From contig JAJPKR010000027.1 of the NCBI GenBank assembly GCA_021323595.1, positions 1 through 64,000 on the forward strand: a stretch of 64,000 nt of DNA. The letters are read 5' to 3'. This document shows, piece by piece, positions 54,729-63,630 of this stretch (position 1 is the stretch's first letter; the number at the start of each line of letters is the position of its first letter). This stretch comes from Terriglobia bacterium (GTDB lineage Bacteria > Acidobacteriota > Terriglobia > Terriglobales > SCQP01). The notes below the pieces were generated by a model. It worked only from the letters and a program-made list of their open reading frames with translations. It was not told where the DNA came from and did not search any database. The position numbers and the translations under genes were made by a program.

Positions 54729-55088
54729 ATGAAAAGGGCAACGTTGGCGATGATCGCGGCGGCGCTGGTGATTCTCGGCGCCGCCGGATGGTTGGCGGCG
54801 CAGGACCAGCAGGCGAGCGAGGCGCCGCAAACCTACACGGGAACGGTGAGCGACTCGATGTGCGGGGCAAAGCACGAGGGCGACGCCAAGGCGTGCACGC
54901 TCAAGTGCATCGACCAGGGGGCGCAATGGGCCTTGGTCGTGGGCGACAAAGTCTACACGCTCACCGGCAAGACCGACGACTTGAAGCAGTTCGCGGGCGG
55001 CCGGGCCACGGTCACCGGCAAGCTCGACGCCGACAACGGCAGCATTGAAGTGACGGCGGTGGCGGCGGCCGAAGACAGCGGGGCCTAA
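54729..55088 (+). CDS. Small secreted cysteine protein (DUF5818-like)
   Basis: A 119-aa exported protein with a hydrophobic signal (LAMIAAALVILGAAGWLAA). The mature part contains a YTGTVSDSMCGAKHEGDAKA segment followed by CTLKCIDQGAQWALVV, i.e. MCG...H and a CxxxC pair, then VYTLTGKTDDLKQFAGGRAT and VTGKL, a small beta-barrel-like pattern. This fits the DUF5818 family as I remember it. The cysteines and histidine suggest metal or redox binding, not shown. Start 54729 has AAGGGG upstream. It shares its last four bases with the convergent tyrA gene. Confidence 0.75.
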   Translation: MKRATLAMIAAALVILGAAGWLAAQDQQASEAPQTYTGTVSDSMCGAKHEGDAKACTLKCIDQGAQWALVVGDKVYTLTGKTDDLKQFAGGRATVTGKLDADNGSIEVTAVAAAEDSGA

Positions 55089-56011
55089 GCACGGGAGCGC
55101 GTCCGGCCGGTCTTGGCCGGCCGGACCGCCGGCAGCCGGAGCGCCAGCCCCGCCGCGGCGGCGAACATTCTCTGCATTTCCCGTCCCCGCAAAGCAAGGC
55201 GCATCTCTTCTAGAATCTGCTGCATTTCGGACAGCGCGGCATCGATGGCGTCGCTATTGGTCAGCAAGATATCGCGCCAGAGCGAGTAGGGACTGGCGGC
55301 GAGGCGGAGCATGTCGCGCGCGCCCGGACCGGCGGCGCCGAGCAGCGGCCGTCGGTCAGGATCGCGGAAAACCTTGTCGAGATGGCACGCGAGGGCGGTG
55401 GAGACGAGCTGCGGCAAATGGCTAAGGCGCGCCAGCGCGGCATCGTGATCGGCGGGGCCGGTCCAGAGAGGTTTGGCGCCGACACGGGCGACGAGCGTGA
55501 TAAATCGCCGCGCCTGGCGCCGGAGCCGCAGCCAGTCCGCCGGCTCGCCGGCCAGCAGCCAAGTGGCGCCGGCGAATAGGCGCGGATCGGCGTTTTCGAT
55601 ACCGCCCGTCTCCCGGCCGGCCATGGGATGACCACCAAGAAAAACGGCACCCGGCGGAAACGAAAGGCTGCGAGCGGCGGCACAGATGCGGCGTTTGGTG
55701 CTGCCGGTGTCAGTGACCACGGTTCCGGGGTCCAGCGAGGCGGCGATGCGGGGCAGCAGGTCGAGAATTGCTCCGATCGGCAACGCCAAGAGGACTACGG
55801 CCGCACCCCGGCAGGCGGCTTCAAGGCTCGGCGAGCGCCGGTTGATCGCGCCTCGGCGCTGCGCCGCCGCCAGGATCTCGGGCCGGTCGAACCCCCGGAT
55901 CTCCCCTTGGTAACCGGAATCCCGCAAGGCGAGACCGAAGGAACCGCCGATCAAACCCGTGCCCACGATCGCGATCGGGGCTCGGGAACTGGGAGGACTC
56001 GCGGCCGACAT
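55085..56011 (-). CDS. tyrA: Prephenate dehydrogenase
   Basis: TyrA oxidatively decarboxylates prephenate to 4-hydroxyphenylpyruvate for tyrosine synthesis. The 308-aa protein begins with a Rossmann dinucleotide fold IVGTGLIGGSFGLALRDSG, then TDTGSTKRRI and the catalytic/prephenate-binding HPMAGRETGGIENADPRLF. The C-terminal helical domain follows; there is no fused chorismate mutase or ACT domain. Arogenate preference cannot be judged from sequence. Start ATG 56011. Confidence 0.92.
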   Translation of the reverse strand: MSAASPPSSRAPIAIVGTGLIGGSFGLALRDSGYQGEIRGFDRPEILAAAQRRGAINRRSPSLEAACRGAAVVLLALPIGAILDLLPRIAASLDPGTVVTDTGSTKRRICAAARSLSFPPGAVFLGGHPMAGRETGGIENADPRLFAGATWLLAGEPADWLRLRRQARRFITLVARVGAKPLWTGPADHDAALARLSHLPQLVSTALACHLDKVFRDPDRRPLLGAAGPGARDMLRLAASPYSLWRDILLTNSDAIDAALSEMQQILEEMRLALRGREMQRMFAAAAGLALRLPAVRPAKTGRTRSRA

Positions 56012-56199
56012 TTCAGGATCGTAGCAGGGCGCAGGGCTGCGGCGAGGGAAAGTTGGCAGAGGGCAAAGGGGTTTGGGCGAGGTCGGCCGGGAGGAGGCGC
56101 CGGTCCTGCGGATGCCGGCAGCGGTTCAGTCGCACATCACCGGCGCCCCTCGCGTCAAGGCGAAGCCCATTGGACAGCACGGTTGGGCCGGACCGCAAG

Positions 56200-56228
56200 T
56201 TGCCGAAAGCTACAATTTTTTATATATT
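56200..56228 (+). promoter_or_regulatory. Sigma-70-like promoter of the DedA-family gene
   Basis: TTGCCG (56200-56205), 17 bases and TATATT (56223-56228) make a good sigma-70-like promoter. It predicts transcription at about 56235 and therefore excludes the ATG codons further upstream as DedA start codons. Confidence 0.7.
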
Positions 56229-56273
56229 CAGACCGGCTGTTCTGCTGATTCTGGTAGGGGATTACCCGCAACC

Positions 56274-56879
56274 TTGCAGCACTTCCTCCTCCATTACGGG
56301 TACGCCTTCCTCGTTCTAGGCCTGATTGTCGAAGGAGACGCGACCCTGGTCGCGGCGGTCATTCTGGCCGAGCAGAACTACTTCAGCCTGCGCTGGGTGG
56401 TCGGCCTCGGGATCGTCGTGAGCGCCTTGCTCTACGAAGCTCTGTACGAACTTGGGGGACGGGGCCGCAAGCTAGGCTGGCTGCCCCCAGACCACCAAGC
56501 GCGCGCGAGCCGCTGGCTGCACGGACGCTCGGCCCTGAGCGTGATTTTCTTCGGCCGCTTCATGTGGGGATTCCGTTTGGTGATCCCCTTCGCCTCCGGC
56601 ATACTGCATTTCCGAAGGCGGCGTTTCGTGTGGGCCAATTTCTTGGGTGCGGCGTTCTGGACGTTCTGCCTGGTCTTTTTTGGGGTGGCGCTGGAAGCTG
56701 CGATCTGGAAGCTGCTGCGCGATTTGCATCACTACCAATCGGCCGTGGCCGTCGCGATTTTCTTGGCGGGCATGGCGTTCGCCCTGGGCTCGATTCCCTT
56801 GCAAATCACCTTGCGCCGACGGCGCAAGCAGCCGGAGCCGGTGCTGTCTTTAGAACTCACCGAAACGAAAAAGGGCTGA
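56274..56879 (+). CDS. DedA-family membrane protein
   Basis: A 201-aa membrane protein of the DedA/SNARE-associated group, some members of which flip undecaprenyl-phosphate or phospholipid. The conserved features are VEGDATLVAAVILA near the N-terminus, EALYELGGRGRKLGW and FGRFMWGFRLVIPFASGIL (the G-R-F-x(n)-R-x-x-x-P-F-x-A-G pattern) then RRFVWANFLGAAFW. No ATG is available after the promoter at 56200-56228, so TTG at 56274 is the likely start; the frame continues to 56073 upstream. Confidence 0.85.
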   Translation: MQHFLLHYGYAFLVLGLIVEGDATLVAAVILAEQNYFSLRWVVGLGIVVSALLYEALYELGGRGRKLGWLPPDHQARASRWLHGRSALSVIFFGRFMWGFRLVIPFASGILHFRRRRFVWANFLGAAFWTFCLVFFGVALEAAIWKLLRDLHHYQSAVAVAIFLAGMAFALGSIPLQITLRRRRKQPEPVLSLELTETKKG

Positions 56880-56897
56880 ATTTGCAGGCCCAAAGCC

Positions 56898-56927
56898 TTG
56901 ACCTCGCCCTAAGCTATTGAATAGACT
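56898..56927 (+). promoter_or_regulatory. Sigma-70-like promoter of the HU gene
   Basis: TTGACC at 56898-56903 and TAGACT at 56922-56927, with 18 bases between, lie in the 83-base gap before the HU gene. Predicted transcription begins about 30 bases before the ATG. Confidence 0.55.
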
Positions 56928-56962
56928 GCCGTTGCGGTAAATCATCGACGTTCGAGGCGATC

Positions 56963-57232
56963 ATGATCAAGCTCGACATCATTAACGAAGTCGTCAATCG
57001 CACGGGCATCAGCAAGGCCAAGGCGGAGGAGGCGGTGGAGAGCGTCTTCGCGGGCATGAAGCGGGCTCTGGAACGCGGTGACCGGATCGAGTTGCGAGGC
57101 TTCGGAGTCTTCAATGTCCGGCCGCGCAAGACCGGCATTGGACGCAACCCGCGCACGGGCGCCCAGGTCAACATCGCTCCCGGCAAGGCCATCCGGTTCA
57201 AGCCGGGCAAGGATCTCCAATCGATCGAGTGA
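56963..57232 (+). CDS. HU/IHF family DNA-binding protein
   Basis: An 89-aa DNA-bending protein of the HU/IHF family. It shows MIKLDIINEVVNRTGISKAK, the GFGVFNVRPRK arm and RNPRTGAQVNIAPGKA of the DNA-contacting beta ribbon. The proline at the arm tip (in NIAPGKA) is present. GAGG precedes the ATG. It would act as a homodimer. It lies next to ssb in a plus-strand run but with its own promoter. Confidence 0.95.
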   Translation: MIKLDIINEVVNRTGISKAKAEEAVESVFAGMKRALERGDRIELRGFGVFNVRPRKTGIGRNPRTGAQVNIAPGKAIRFKPGKDLQSIE

Positions 57233-57309
57233 AAGATCATCCCTGATGGGGGGATGGTGCAAGCGCCGTTCCGCCTTATGATGGAGGGCAGAACGGAGAG
57301 CCTTTCGTC

Positions 57310-57756
57310 ATGCCACGCAGCGTCAATCGCGTCATTCTTCTCGGGCACCTGGGCAAGGATCCGGAGTTGAAGTACACGGCCTCCGGACAAGCCGTGACCA
57401 AGCTTCGGCTGGCCACTTCCGAACGCTGGAAGGATAAGAACGGCGAATGGCAGGACCGCACCGAATGGCACGACGTCGTGCTGTGGGCAAAGATGGCGGA
57501 GACCGCCAACCAGTACCTGAACAAAGGTTCGCAGGTTTATATCGAAGGCCGCCTGCAAACCTCGAGTTGGGACGACAAGGACGGCAAGAAGCATTTCCGC
57601 ACCGAAATCGTCGCCAGCGACATGGTGCTGTTGGGTGGCCGGGGGCAGGTTTCGGAGCGCGAAGCGCTGCCGCGAGCACGAGGCGAGGAACCGGCGGAGG
57701 CAGTGCCGGTGCCGAATCGCGGCCCCGAAATCACCGACGACGACATTCCGTTCTAG
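57310..57756 (+). CDS. ssb: Single-stranded DNA-binding protein
   Basis: A 148-aa SSB with an OB fold (MPRSVNRVILLGHLGKDPEL, then WHDVVLWAKMAETANQYL and GSQVYIEGRLQTSSWDD) and the acidic C-terminal tip ending DDDIPF that recruits repair and replication proteins. The linker is short. It precedes a hypothetical gene by 12 bases. Confidence 0.97.
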   Translation: MPRSVNRVILLGHLGKDPELKYTASGQAVTKLRLATSERWKDKNGEWQDRTEWHDVVLWAKMAETANQYLNKGSQVYIEGRLQTSSWDDKDGKKHFRTEIVASDMVLLGGRGQVSEREALPRARGEEPAEAVPVPNRGPEITDDDIPF

Positions 57757-57768
57757 CTCAGGCTCCCG

Positions 57769-58197
57769 ATGCGATTCGCCGGCGTCACCGCGCCCGCTTC
57801 GAATGCACCGTCCGTGGAGCTCGAGGTCGAAGGAGCTCGCTTCGACTTGCGAGAAAACCTGCAATTCATCGGCTTGACCTACGGACCGGAAGAAGGCATG
57901 GCGACAATGGGCTGGTCGGCAGCCGCGGAGATGCAAGTGCGGCGCGGCCACGAGCGGGGTGCGCTGATCGGGATCGAGCTCAGTTGGCACCGCGTTTCGC
58001 GGTTCGAAGTCTCATTTCAACCGGCGCCAAGCGCCGAAGACGAAGCGGTTCGCGCGGGTGCGCTCGAGTATTTCGAGTTTCGCCACGACCCAGAAGCCAC
58101 ATTCGTATTCTTCTTCGAGAATGGAACCGTGCGGGTGAGCGGCGGCGAGATGCAGGGCACCGTGCTCCTGGAACCGGCGGAGCGACCGATCCAATAG
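57769..58197 (+). CDS. Hypothetical protein, unknown function
   Basis: A 142-aa, soluble, beta-rich protein without signal or helix of membrane type. It shows a repeating hydrophobic pattern (VELEVEGARFDLRENLQFIG, TYGPEEGMATMGWSAAAEMQ) and ends with EGTVLLEPAERP-like strands. It is in the same direction as ssb, 12 bases downstream, so may be co-transcribed. No recognised family. Confidence 0.6.
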   Translation: MRFAGVTAPASNAPSVELEVEGARFDLRENLQFIGLTYGPEEGMATMGWSAAAEMQVRRGHERGALIGIELSWHRVSRFEVSFQPAPSAEDEAVRAGALEYFEFRHDPEATFVFFFENGTVRVSGGEMQGTVLLEPAERPIQ

Positions 58198-58450
58198 GAA
58201 TGACGCAGTGATCGGCGTGGGTGGCCGGCAGCGGTCCACGCTTTGGAATTCCGCAGGCTCCGCAGGATCGGCTTAGCTCGTCAGCGTTGGCCATCCACTC
58301 GCAGGCAGCCGCACTTCGCGACCGAAGGGCCGCAGGCGTCCCGTGGAAATTTCCTGAGCGCGGACGCAGCTCCAGCCTCGCCGGATCACGCGGCACTGTC
58401 CGCGAGTCCGGTTACTTTAAGGCTTTCGCCTGGATGGCAGCCCGGCCCGG

Positions 58451-59971
58451 GTGGCTATACTCGAAGATGTGAGTGGAGTTTTTTCCAGGCTGGCCGCGCG
58501 CCTGGGAATGGTCGTGGCGAGCCTGGTGTTCGTAATCGCCGCCGCAGCACAACTGCCGCCGGCGCCGAATTTGACTGCGCCCGAACCCACGCCCAGTTGG
58601 ATGGATCGCCTGATTCCAGCGGCGGCCGCGCCGCCGCCGGCGCACTACTTGCGCGCGGTGTTTTATGCGACCGACGCGGATTCCGGGATCGAGAGTTTTC
58701 GCGCTCACGCGGATGCAATCAGCCTGGTCGCGCCGCAGTGCTTTGCTCTTGACCGGCACGGCGTGCTGCATGGCTCGGTGCCGGACGAGCTCATGGCCAT
58801 CGCCCGCGCGCATCACGTCGGCGTAATGCCGCTGGTCATCAATAACGGCTTTTCCCGGCGCGAGGCGCATGACTTCTTACACGACGCCTTGGCGCGGGAT
58901 CGCGCCGTGGGAAGCCTGCTGGAGACCGCGCGGGATGACAACTTGGCCGGCTTCCAGGTCGATTTCGAGGGCCTGCTCTGGACCGATCGCGACGCGTTCA
59001 GCCGCTTTATCGAGGAGTTGGCCGCCGGCCTGCATCGCCATGGCAAGATTCTCAGCGTGGCGGTGGCGGCCCGCACGAGCGAGGACCTTACCGACAATTT
59101 CAAGACGTATTCCGGCGTTTACGACTACGCTCGGCTGGCGGGGGCGGCCGATTTTCTGAGCGTGATGGCTTATCCGGAACACAGCGGCGGCGACCCGGGC
59201 CCGCTGGCGAGCTATCCCTGGGTCGAGCAAGTGATCCGCCATGAGTTGCAGTACATTCCGCCGGACAAATTCTCTCTGGGCGTGCCGACCTACCAAACCG
59301 ATTGGACGGAGCGGCGCGTGCGCATCTCCATTTGGCGGCGCATCGGGCGGCGGCTGCGTCGGTTTTTCCGGTGGACCTATCACCTGTTTGGCCGCACGCA
59401 ACCGGCTTCGACCGCCAATCCCGACGACCTGCGCTGGGACCCGGTGCTGAGATCTTCCTACCGGGTTTACGGCAACCGGCGGCACTATCACGTGGTGTGG
59501 ATCGAGGACGCGCGCAGCTTCGCGGCCAAATTAAGCTTAGCCCGTGAGTATCATCTGCGCGGCTTTTCCGTCTGGAGGCTAGGGCTGGAAGATCCCGGCA
59601 TTTGGGCGCAGTTGCCCGCGCCGGTGGCGCCGGAAGCAAGCCTGGTCGAAACCGCGGCGCCCGCGGCCGAGCGGCCGGCGATCGGCCCGGTGCCGATTGG
59701 CGCAAGCGGCTATGCGGCGGCGCGAGCGCACGTGCCGGCGGCGCCGGCGCTGCACCGGCGCGTGGCGCACCGGCGTATCGCGCGCAGTCGGCCGCGGCCC
59801 CGCACGCGCGTCGCGCGACGCAGAGCGCCGCATGTACGGAGGCATGTGCCGCGGCGGCGGACCACCGCTTCACGCCGCACTTCGACCGCGCGGCGCGAAG
59901 CGCGCGCGGCCAAACGAAAGCCCCTCACCCGGAAGAAGGCGCGCGAGGCAAGCGGCGGCAGCGGCCATTAG
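58451..59971 (+). CDS. GH18-like secreted protein with arginine-rich tail
   Basis: A 506-aa exported protein. After a signal peptide (about residues 10-33) a TIM-barrel of the GH18/spore-cortex-hydrolase type spans about residues 60-390: NLAGFQVDFEGLLWTDRDAF carries the DxE active-site pattern (Asp-Phe-Glu), with VMAYPEHSGG and GFSVWRLGLEDPGIW later. Most family members cleave N-acetylglucosamine polymers; the substrate here is unknown. The C-terminal ~100 residues (about 395-506) are very rich in Arg/Ala/Pro and strongly basic. Start is GTG 58451 or 58469. Confidence 0.75.
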   Translation: MAILEDVSGVFSRLAARLGMVVASLVFVIAAAAQLPPAPNLTAPEPTPSWMDRLIPAAAAPPPAHYLRAVFYATDADSGIESFRAHADAISLVAPQCFALDRHGVLHGSVPDELMAIARAHHVGVMPLVINNGFSRREAHDFLHDALARDRAVGSLLETARDDNLAGFQVDFEGLLWTDRDAFSRFIEELAAGLHRHGKILSVAVAARTSEDLTDNFKTYSGVYDYARLAGAADFLSVMAYPEHSGGDPGPLASYPWVEQVIRHELQYIPPDKFSLGVPTYQTDWTERRVRISIWRRIGRRLRRFFRWTYHLFGRTQPASTANPDDLRWDPVLRSSYRVYGNRRHYHVVWIEDARSFAAKLSLAREYHLRGFSVWRLGLEDPGIWAQLPAPVAPEASLVETAAPAAERPAIGPVPIGASGYAAARAHVPAAPALHRRVAHRRIARSRPRPRTRVARRRAPHVRRHVPRRRTTASRRTSTARREARAAKRKPLTRKKAREASGGSGH

Positions 59972-59983
59972 ACGCAACGTGGG

Positions 59984-60424
59984 ATGAGCGAAGCCGGGAG
60001 TGAAGACGAACAGTGGATGCGGCAGGCGATCCGCCTGGCGCAAAGGGCGAGAGCGGCCGGCGACACCCCAGTCGGAGCGCTCGTAACCCGCGAGGGCCGC
60101 GGGGTGGCCGAGGGGATCGAAGCCGTGCGCTCCACGCTGGATCCGGCCGCGCATGCCGAGCTGCTGGCGCTGCGCGAGGCCTGCCGCGCGCTTCGAAGCT
60201 TTGAACTTTCCGACTGTATTTTGGTCACTACCGCCGAACCGTGCTGGATGTGTTCCTTCGCGGCGCGCCAGGTGCGGATCGGCCGCATTCTCATCGGGCG
60301 CGCCACGCCCCATATCGGTGGAATTTCGTCGAATTACCCCATCCTCAGCGCCAGAATCGGGAATTGGGGTCCGCCGCCGGAAATCGTCAGCGGCGTGCTG
60401 GCGGCGGAGTGCGCCGCTCTGTAA
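59984..60424 (+). CDS. Cytidine/deoxycytidylate deaminase-family protein
   Basis: A 146-aa zinc deaminase of the CDA superfamily (nucleoside, guanine or tRNA-adenosine deaminase type). The zinc and proton-shuttle motifs are AHAELLAL (His and Glu) and EPCWMCSFAARQV (PCxxC). The spacing (about 33 residues) matches the tRNA adenosine deaminase / guanine deaminase branch. It overlaps nothing, starting 12 bases after the GH18-like stop. Substrate unassigned. Confidence 0.85.
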   Translation: MSEAGSEDEQWMRQAIRLAQRARAAGDTPVGALVTREGRGVAEGIEAVRSTLDPAAHAELLALREACRALRSFELSDCILVTTAEPCWMCSFAARQVRIGRILIGRATPHIGGISSNYPILSARIGNWGPPPEIVSGVLAAECAAL

Positions 60425-60464
60425 GGCGCGCGCGGGTCCGGACGGCAAGGCAGCGGGAGCGCCG

Positions 60465-60875
60465 CTAGGACCGATAGAGCATCCAGTACACAACAACGCC
60501 GGTGATGGAGACGTAGAGCCAGACCGGCAGCGTCCATCGCGCCCAGCGGCGATGGATGGGGAAGCGCCCCAAGAGCGCCAAGCTCAAGGTGACGATCGCC
60601 AAGACCGGAACCAAGGCGGCGAGGACCGTGTGCGTGCCGAGCACGACGAAATAGGCATCACGGATCCAGCCCTGGCGGTGGAAATAGACGAGGCCCACGA
60701 CAAAATGCCGCCAAAGATAAAACGCCAGAAATGCCGCGGAGATGGCAAAGGCGCTGAGCATGCACAGCTTGTGGCGCGCGACCTGGCCACGGCGGATGAA
60801 GACGAATCCCGCGACCAGAAACCCGGCACTGGCGGCATTGCAGGCGGCGATGAGCCCCGCGGAAGGCGCGATCAT
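60465..60875 (-). CDS. DUF420 membrane protein
   Basis: A 136-aa membrane protein with four helices of the DUF420 family, often encoded near cytochrome oxidase genes (for example YozB/CtaM-like). Features are the histidine-rich tract RHFVVGLVYFHRQGWIRDAY and LGTHTVLAALVPVLAI, with several conserved histidines that might bind metal or heme. Its ATG at 60875 overlaps the permease stop by four bases. A role in oxidase assembly is inferred from position in the cta cluster. Confidence 0.82.
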   Translation of the reverse strand: MIAPSAGLIAACNAASAGFLVAGFVFIRRGQVARHKLCMLSAFAISAAFLAFYLWRHFVVGLVYFHRQGWIRDAYFVVLGTHTVLAALVPVLAIVTLSLALLGRFPIHRRWARWTLPVWLYVSITGVVVYWMLYRS

Positions 60876-61726
60876 CGGCGGGCGGCGCGCGCGCCTTCCC
60901 CGCCGACCATCGCCAAACCCCAGCCCAACATCACGAGGTCGAAGGCGGCGATGACGCCGAGCGAGAGCCCCAGCGGCAGCGCAGCGCGGCCAAACAGCAA
61001 GGCGCGCAGCGCCTCGGTGCCATAGGTCAAGGGATTGGCGAGCATCACGTAGCGCACCCAAGGCGAGGCGCCGGCCAACGGGAACAGAGCTCCGGAGAGC
61101 AGCCAGGCGGGAATCAAGAACAGATTGACGATGGCATGAAACGCGTGGGTCGAGTCGAGCCGCCAGGCGACGGCAAAGCCGACGCCGGTCAGGCTCAGAG
61201 CCACGAGCGCCAGCGCTCCGAAGATCGACCAAAATTGCCAGAATCCGACGCCGATGCCGAGGGTCGGCGCCAGCACCAAGAACACGATTCCTTGCAAGGT
61301 CGCCAGCGTGGCGCCGCCGAGGGATTTGCCGAGCACGATGCTGGCGCGCGGGCACGGCGCCACCAAGACCGACTGCAAGAAGCCTTCCTGCCGGTCTTCG
61401 ATCACCGACATCATCGTGAAGACGGCGGTGAACAGAACGATGAGCACCATCGTGCCCGGGAAGAAGTATTCGAGATAGCCTTGCTTGCCGGCCGCGGCGC
61501 CCGTAGCGAACGAGGATCCGAAGCCGGCGCCGATGATCAACCAAAAGACGATCGGAGAACCGATCACGCCCACCACGCGAGCCCGCTGGCGGTAGAAGCG
61601 CACCAATTCACGCCACCAGAGCGTGGCCGCGGGGAGGCACAGGCCGGTCGCCGGCGGCGGCGGAGAAACTTGGGGCGCCGCGAGGGAGACTGCCGATTCT
61701 TGCACCGCGCTCGGTTGCAGGGACAT
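60872..61726 (-). CDS. ABC-2 type permease in cta cluster
   Basis: A 284-aa permease with about six helices and the ABC-2 signature PGTMVLIVLFTAVFTMMSVI. It follows the ATPase gene with a three-base gap and overlaps the DUF420 gene. In this position many bacteria encode an ABC exporter of unknown substrate; heme or a copper-chelated compound has been suggested for related transporters but not established. The cta neighbours suggest a part in oxidase maturation. Confidence 0.87.
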   Translation of the reverse strand: MSLQPSAVQESAVSLAAPQVSPPPPATGLCLPAATLWWRELVRFYRQRARVVGVIGSPIVFWLIIGAGFGSSFATGAAAGKQGYLEYFFPGTMVLIVLFTAVFTMMSVIEDRQEGFLQSVLVAPCPRASIVLGKSLGGATLATLQGIVFLVLAPTLGIGVGFWQFWSIFGALALVALSLTGVGFAVAWRLDSTHAFHAIVNLFLIPAWLLSGALFPLAGASPWVRYVMLANPLTYGTEALRALLFGRAALPLGLSLGVIAAFDLVMLGWGLAMVGGEGARAARR

Positions 61727-61729
61727 CGT

Positions 61730-62674
61730 CTAATTGGCCTCGGCGTTCTCCGCGCTCCAGCGCTGACCGGTTCGATGGACGAAAACGTCTTCCAGCGTGG
61801 GGCGGGCGACGGTGATGGAGCGAATGTCAGCGGCGAAGGCTTGCATCAAGGCGGGAACGAACTCGTGGGCGTTGGGGCGCTCCAGCCGCACTTGCCGGCC
61901 CACCACCTGCGCCGGCTGCTGGAAGCGCTCTTGGATGCGCTGGCGGAGACGATCGGGCGCGGCCGCTTCCATGACCAGCACCTCGCCTTGGATCTCGTCG
62001 GTCAAGGCCGCCGGCGTGCCCAGCGCCGCCAAGCGGCCGCGATGGAGGATGGCAATGCGATCGCAATCTTGCGCCTCTTCCAGCAAGTGGGTGGTGGTCA
62101 GCACGGCCAAGCCGTCGCGCTCGCGCAGCAGCGCCAGGTAGGACCACAACTCGCGGCGGGCCAAGGGATCGAGGCCCGTAGTCGGCTCATCGAGCAACAG
62201 CAGGCTGGGCCGGTGCATGAGGCCCTTGGCCACCTCGATGCGGCGCCGCTGCCCGCCCGAGAGCGTTTCCGCCGGGGCGCGCCGCCGGTCAGCGAGACCG
62301 ACGCGCTCCAGCATCTCCGTCACCCGCAGCGCCAGCGCGCGGCCGCGCAGGCCGTAGAGGCGGCCCTGGTGCTCGAGATTTTCTCCGGCGGTCAGCTTGG
62401 GATCGAGGCTCGAAGCTTGAAACACGACACCGATTTGGCACCGCACCGCAGCAGGCTCGCAGCGCAGATCGTGGCCGCAGATCCGGGCATTGCCTTCCTG
62501 CGGCCGCATCAGCGTGGAAAGAATTTTGAAGAGGGTGCTCTTGCCGCCGCCATTCGGACCCAAGAGGGCGAAGAGCTCACCGGCCGCGACCGCGAAGCTG
62601 ACGCCATCCAGCGCGCGCAGGTCGCCATAGCAGTGCCCGATCGCTTCGATTTCGACCGCGGGAGGCGTCGGCAT
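61730..62674 (-). CDS. ABC exporter ATPase in cta cluster
   Basis: A 314-aa ATPase. Walker A is GPNGGGKS, the signature LSGGQRRRIEVAKGL, and Walker B LLLLDEPTTGLDP, with the switch His in TTTHLLEEAQ. The C-terminal 90 residues are as in ABC-2 exporter ATPases. It overlaps ctaB by one base and is 3 bases before the permease. Together with the permease it forms a dedicated exporter. Confidence 0.92.
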   Translation of the reverse strand: MPTPPAVEIEAIGHCYGDLRALDGVSFAVAAGELFALLGPNGGGKSTLFKILSTLMRPQEGNARICGHDLRCEPAAVRCQIGVVFQASSLDPKLTAGENLEHQGRLYGLRGRALALRVTEMLERVGLADRRRAPAETLSGGQRRRIEVAKGLMHRPSLLLLDEPTTGLDPLARRELWSYLALLRERDGLAVLTTTHLLEEAQDCDRIAILHRGRLAALGTPAALTDEIQGEVLVMEAAAPDRLRQRIQERFQQPAQVVGRQVRLERPNAHEFVPALMQAFAADIRSITVARPTLEDVFVHRTGQRWSAENAEAN

Positions 62675-63630
62675 CAGCGCTTATCCATCATCATCAAGGC
62701 GAAGATCAGCGGCAGGTACAGCACCGAAGCTTGCAGCAGCCGCCGCGCCGCCAGACGCGTTTTGGAGCGGGCGGTCTGCACGCCGACGGCCAGCAGCCCC
62801 GCGCCCAAGGCCAGCGCCCCGGCGAAGTACCAGAATCCGGCGATTCCCAAGACCGCCGGCAGCAGGCTGACCGGCAGCAACGCCAGGCAATAGAGAATCA
62901 CCTGGCGGCCGGTTTCTTCCCCGCTCTCATCCACCACCGGCAACATGCGAATGCCGGCCTTGGCGTAATCCTCGCGGTAAAGAGCGGCGATCGCGAGGAA
63001 ATGGGGGAACTGCCAGAGGAACTGGAGCCCGAACAGCGCCCAGGCGCCGGCATCCAGCACGCCGCGGGCCGCGGCCCAGCCGATCAAGATCGGCCCGCTG
63101 CCCGGCAGCGCCCCGATGACCGTGCTCAAGGGCGAACGGTACTTGATCGGGGTATAGAGCAGCAAATACGAAGCCGCAGTGGCCAGCCCCATGGCCGCGC
63201 TCAGCCAATTGATGCGCCAAGCGAGCAGTCCCAAGCCGGCGGCGGAAAGCGCCAGGCCGAAGATCAGCGCCGTCGCCGGCGCCAGGCGATGCGCCGGCAA
63301 AGGACGGATCTTGGTGCGGCGCATGAGCGCGTCACTACGCCACTCCCACAGCTGGTTGAGCGCGGCGGTGCCGCCCGCCAGCAGCGCCGTCGCCGCCGTC
63401 AGTTCAAAGAGGTACCAAAGCGCCAGCGGGCGCTGCGAACCCACGTAGCAGGCGGCCAACGCGGTCACGGCCACGAGCAGGGTGACCCGCGGCTTGGTCA
63501 GCGCGAGACAGGGGGAGACCGCGCGCCGCGCCGTTTGCCAGCGCCCGCCGGCCAGGACGGGCCGCAAGGCGTTGGCGCCCAGACCGGGCTGGGCCGGTTC
63601 CACGCGCGCCGTCGAAGTCGCCGGCTTCAT
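62674..63630 (-). CDS. ctaB: Heme O synthase (protoheme IX farnesyltransferase)
   Basis: CtaB (CyoE) adds a farnesyl group to heme b to give heme O. The 318-aa protein has the UbiA-type prenyltransferase motif (NQLWEWRSDALMRRTKIRPL, DxxxD with two aspartates) and a second DE..E site near YREDYAKAGIRMLPVVDESG. About seven helices are seen. The ATG at 63630 overlaps the ctaA stop. The N-terminal extension (about 40 residues) is longer than in E. coli. Confidence 0.93.
   Translation of the reverse strand: MKPATSTARVEPAQPGLGANALRPVLAGGRWQTARRAVSPCLALTKPRVTLLVAVTALAACYVGSQRPLALWYLFELTAATALLAGGTAALNQLWEWRSDALMRRTKIRPLPAHRLAPATALIFGLALSAAGLGLLAWRINWLSAAMGLATAASYLLLYTPIKYRSPLSTVIGALPGSGPILIGWAAARGVLDAGAWALFGLQFLWQFPHFLAIAALYREDYAKAGIRMLPVVDESGEETGRQVILYCLALLPVSLLPAVLGIAGFWYFAGALALGAGLLAVGVQTARSKTRLAARRLLQASVLYLPLIFALMMMDKR

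Noticed and set aside
61136-62893. 585-aa plus-strand open frame antisense to the ABC exporter genes
   Set aside because: The translated product is Arg/Gln/Gly-rich without domain features, while the opposite strand encodes a clear ATPase and permease.
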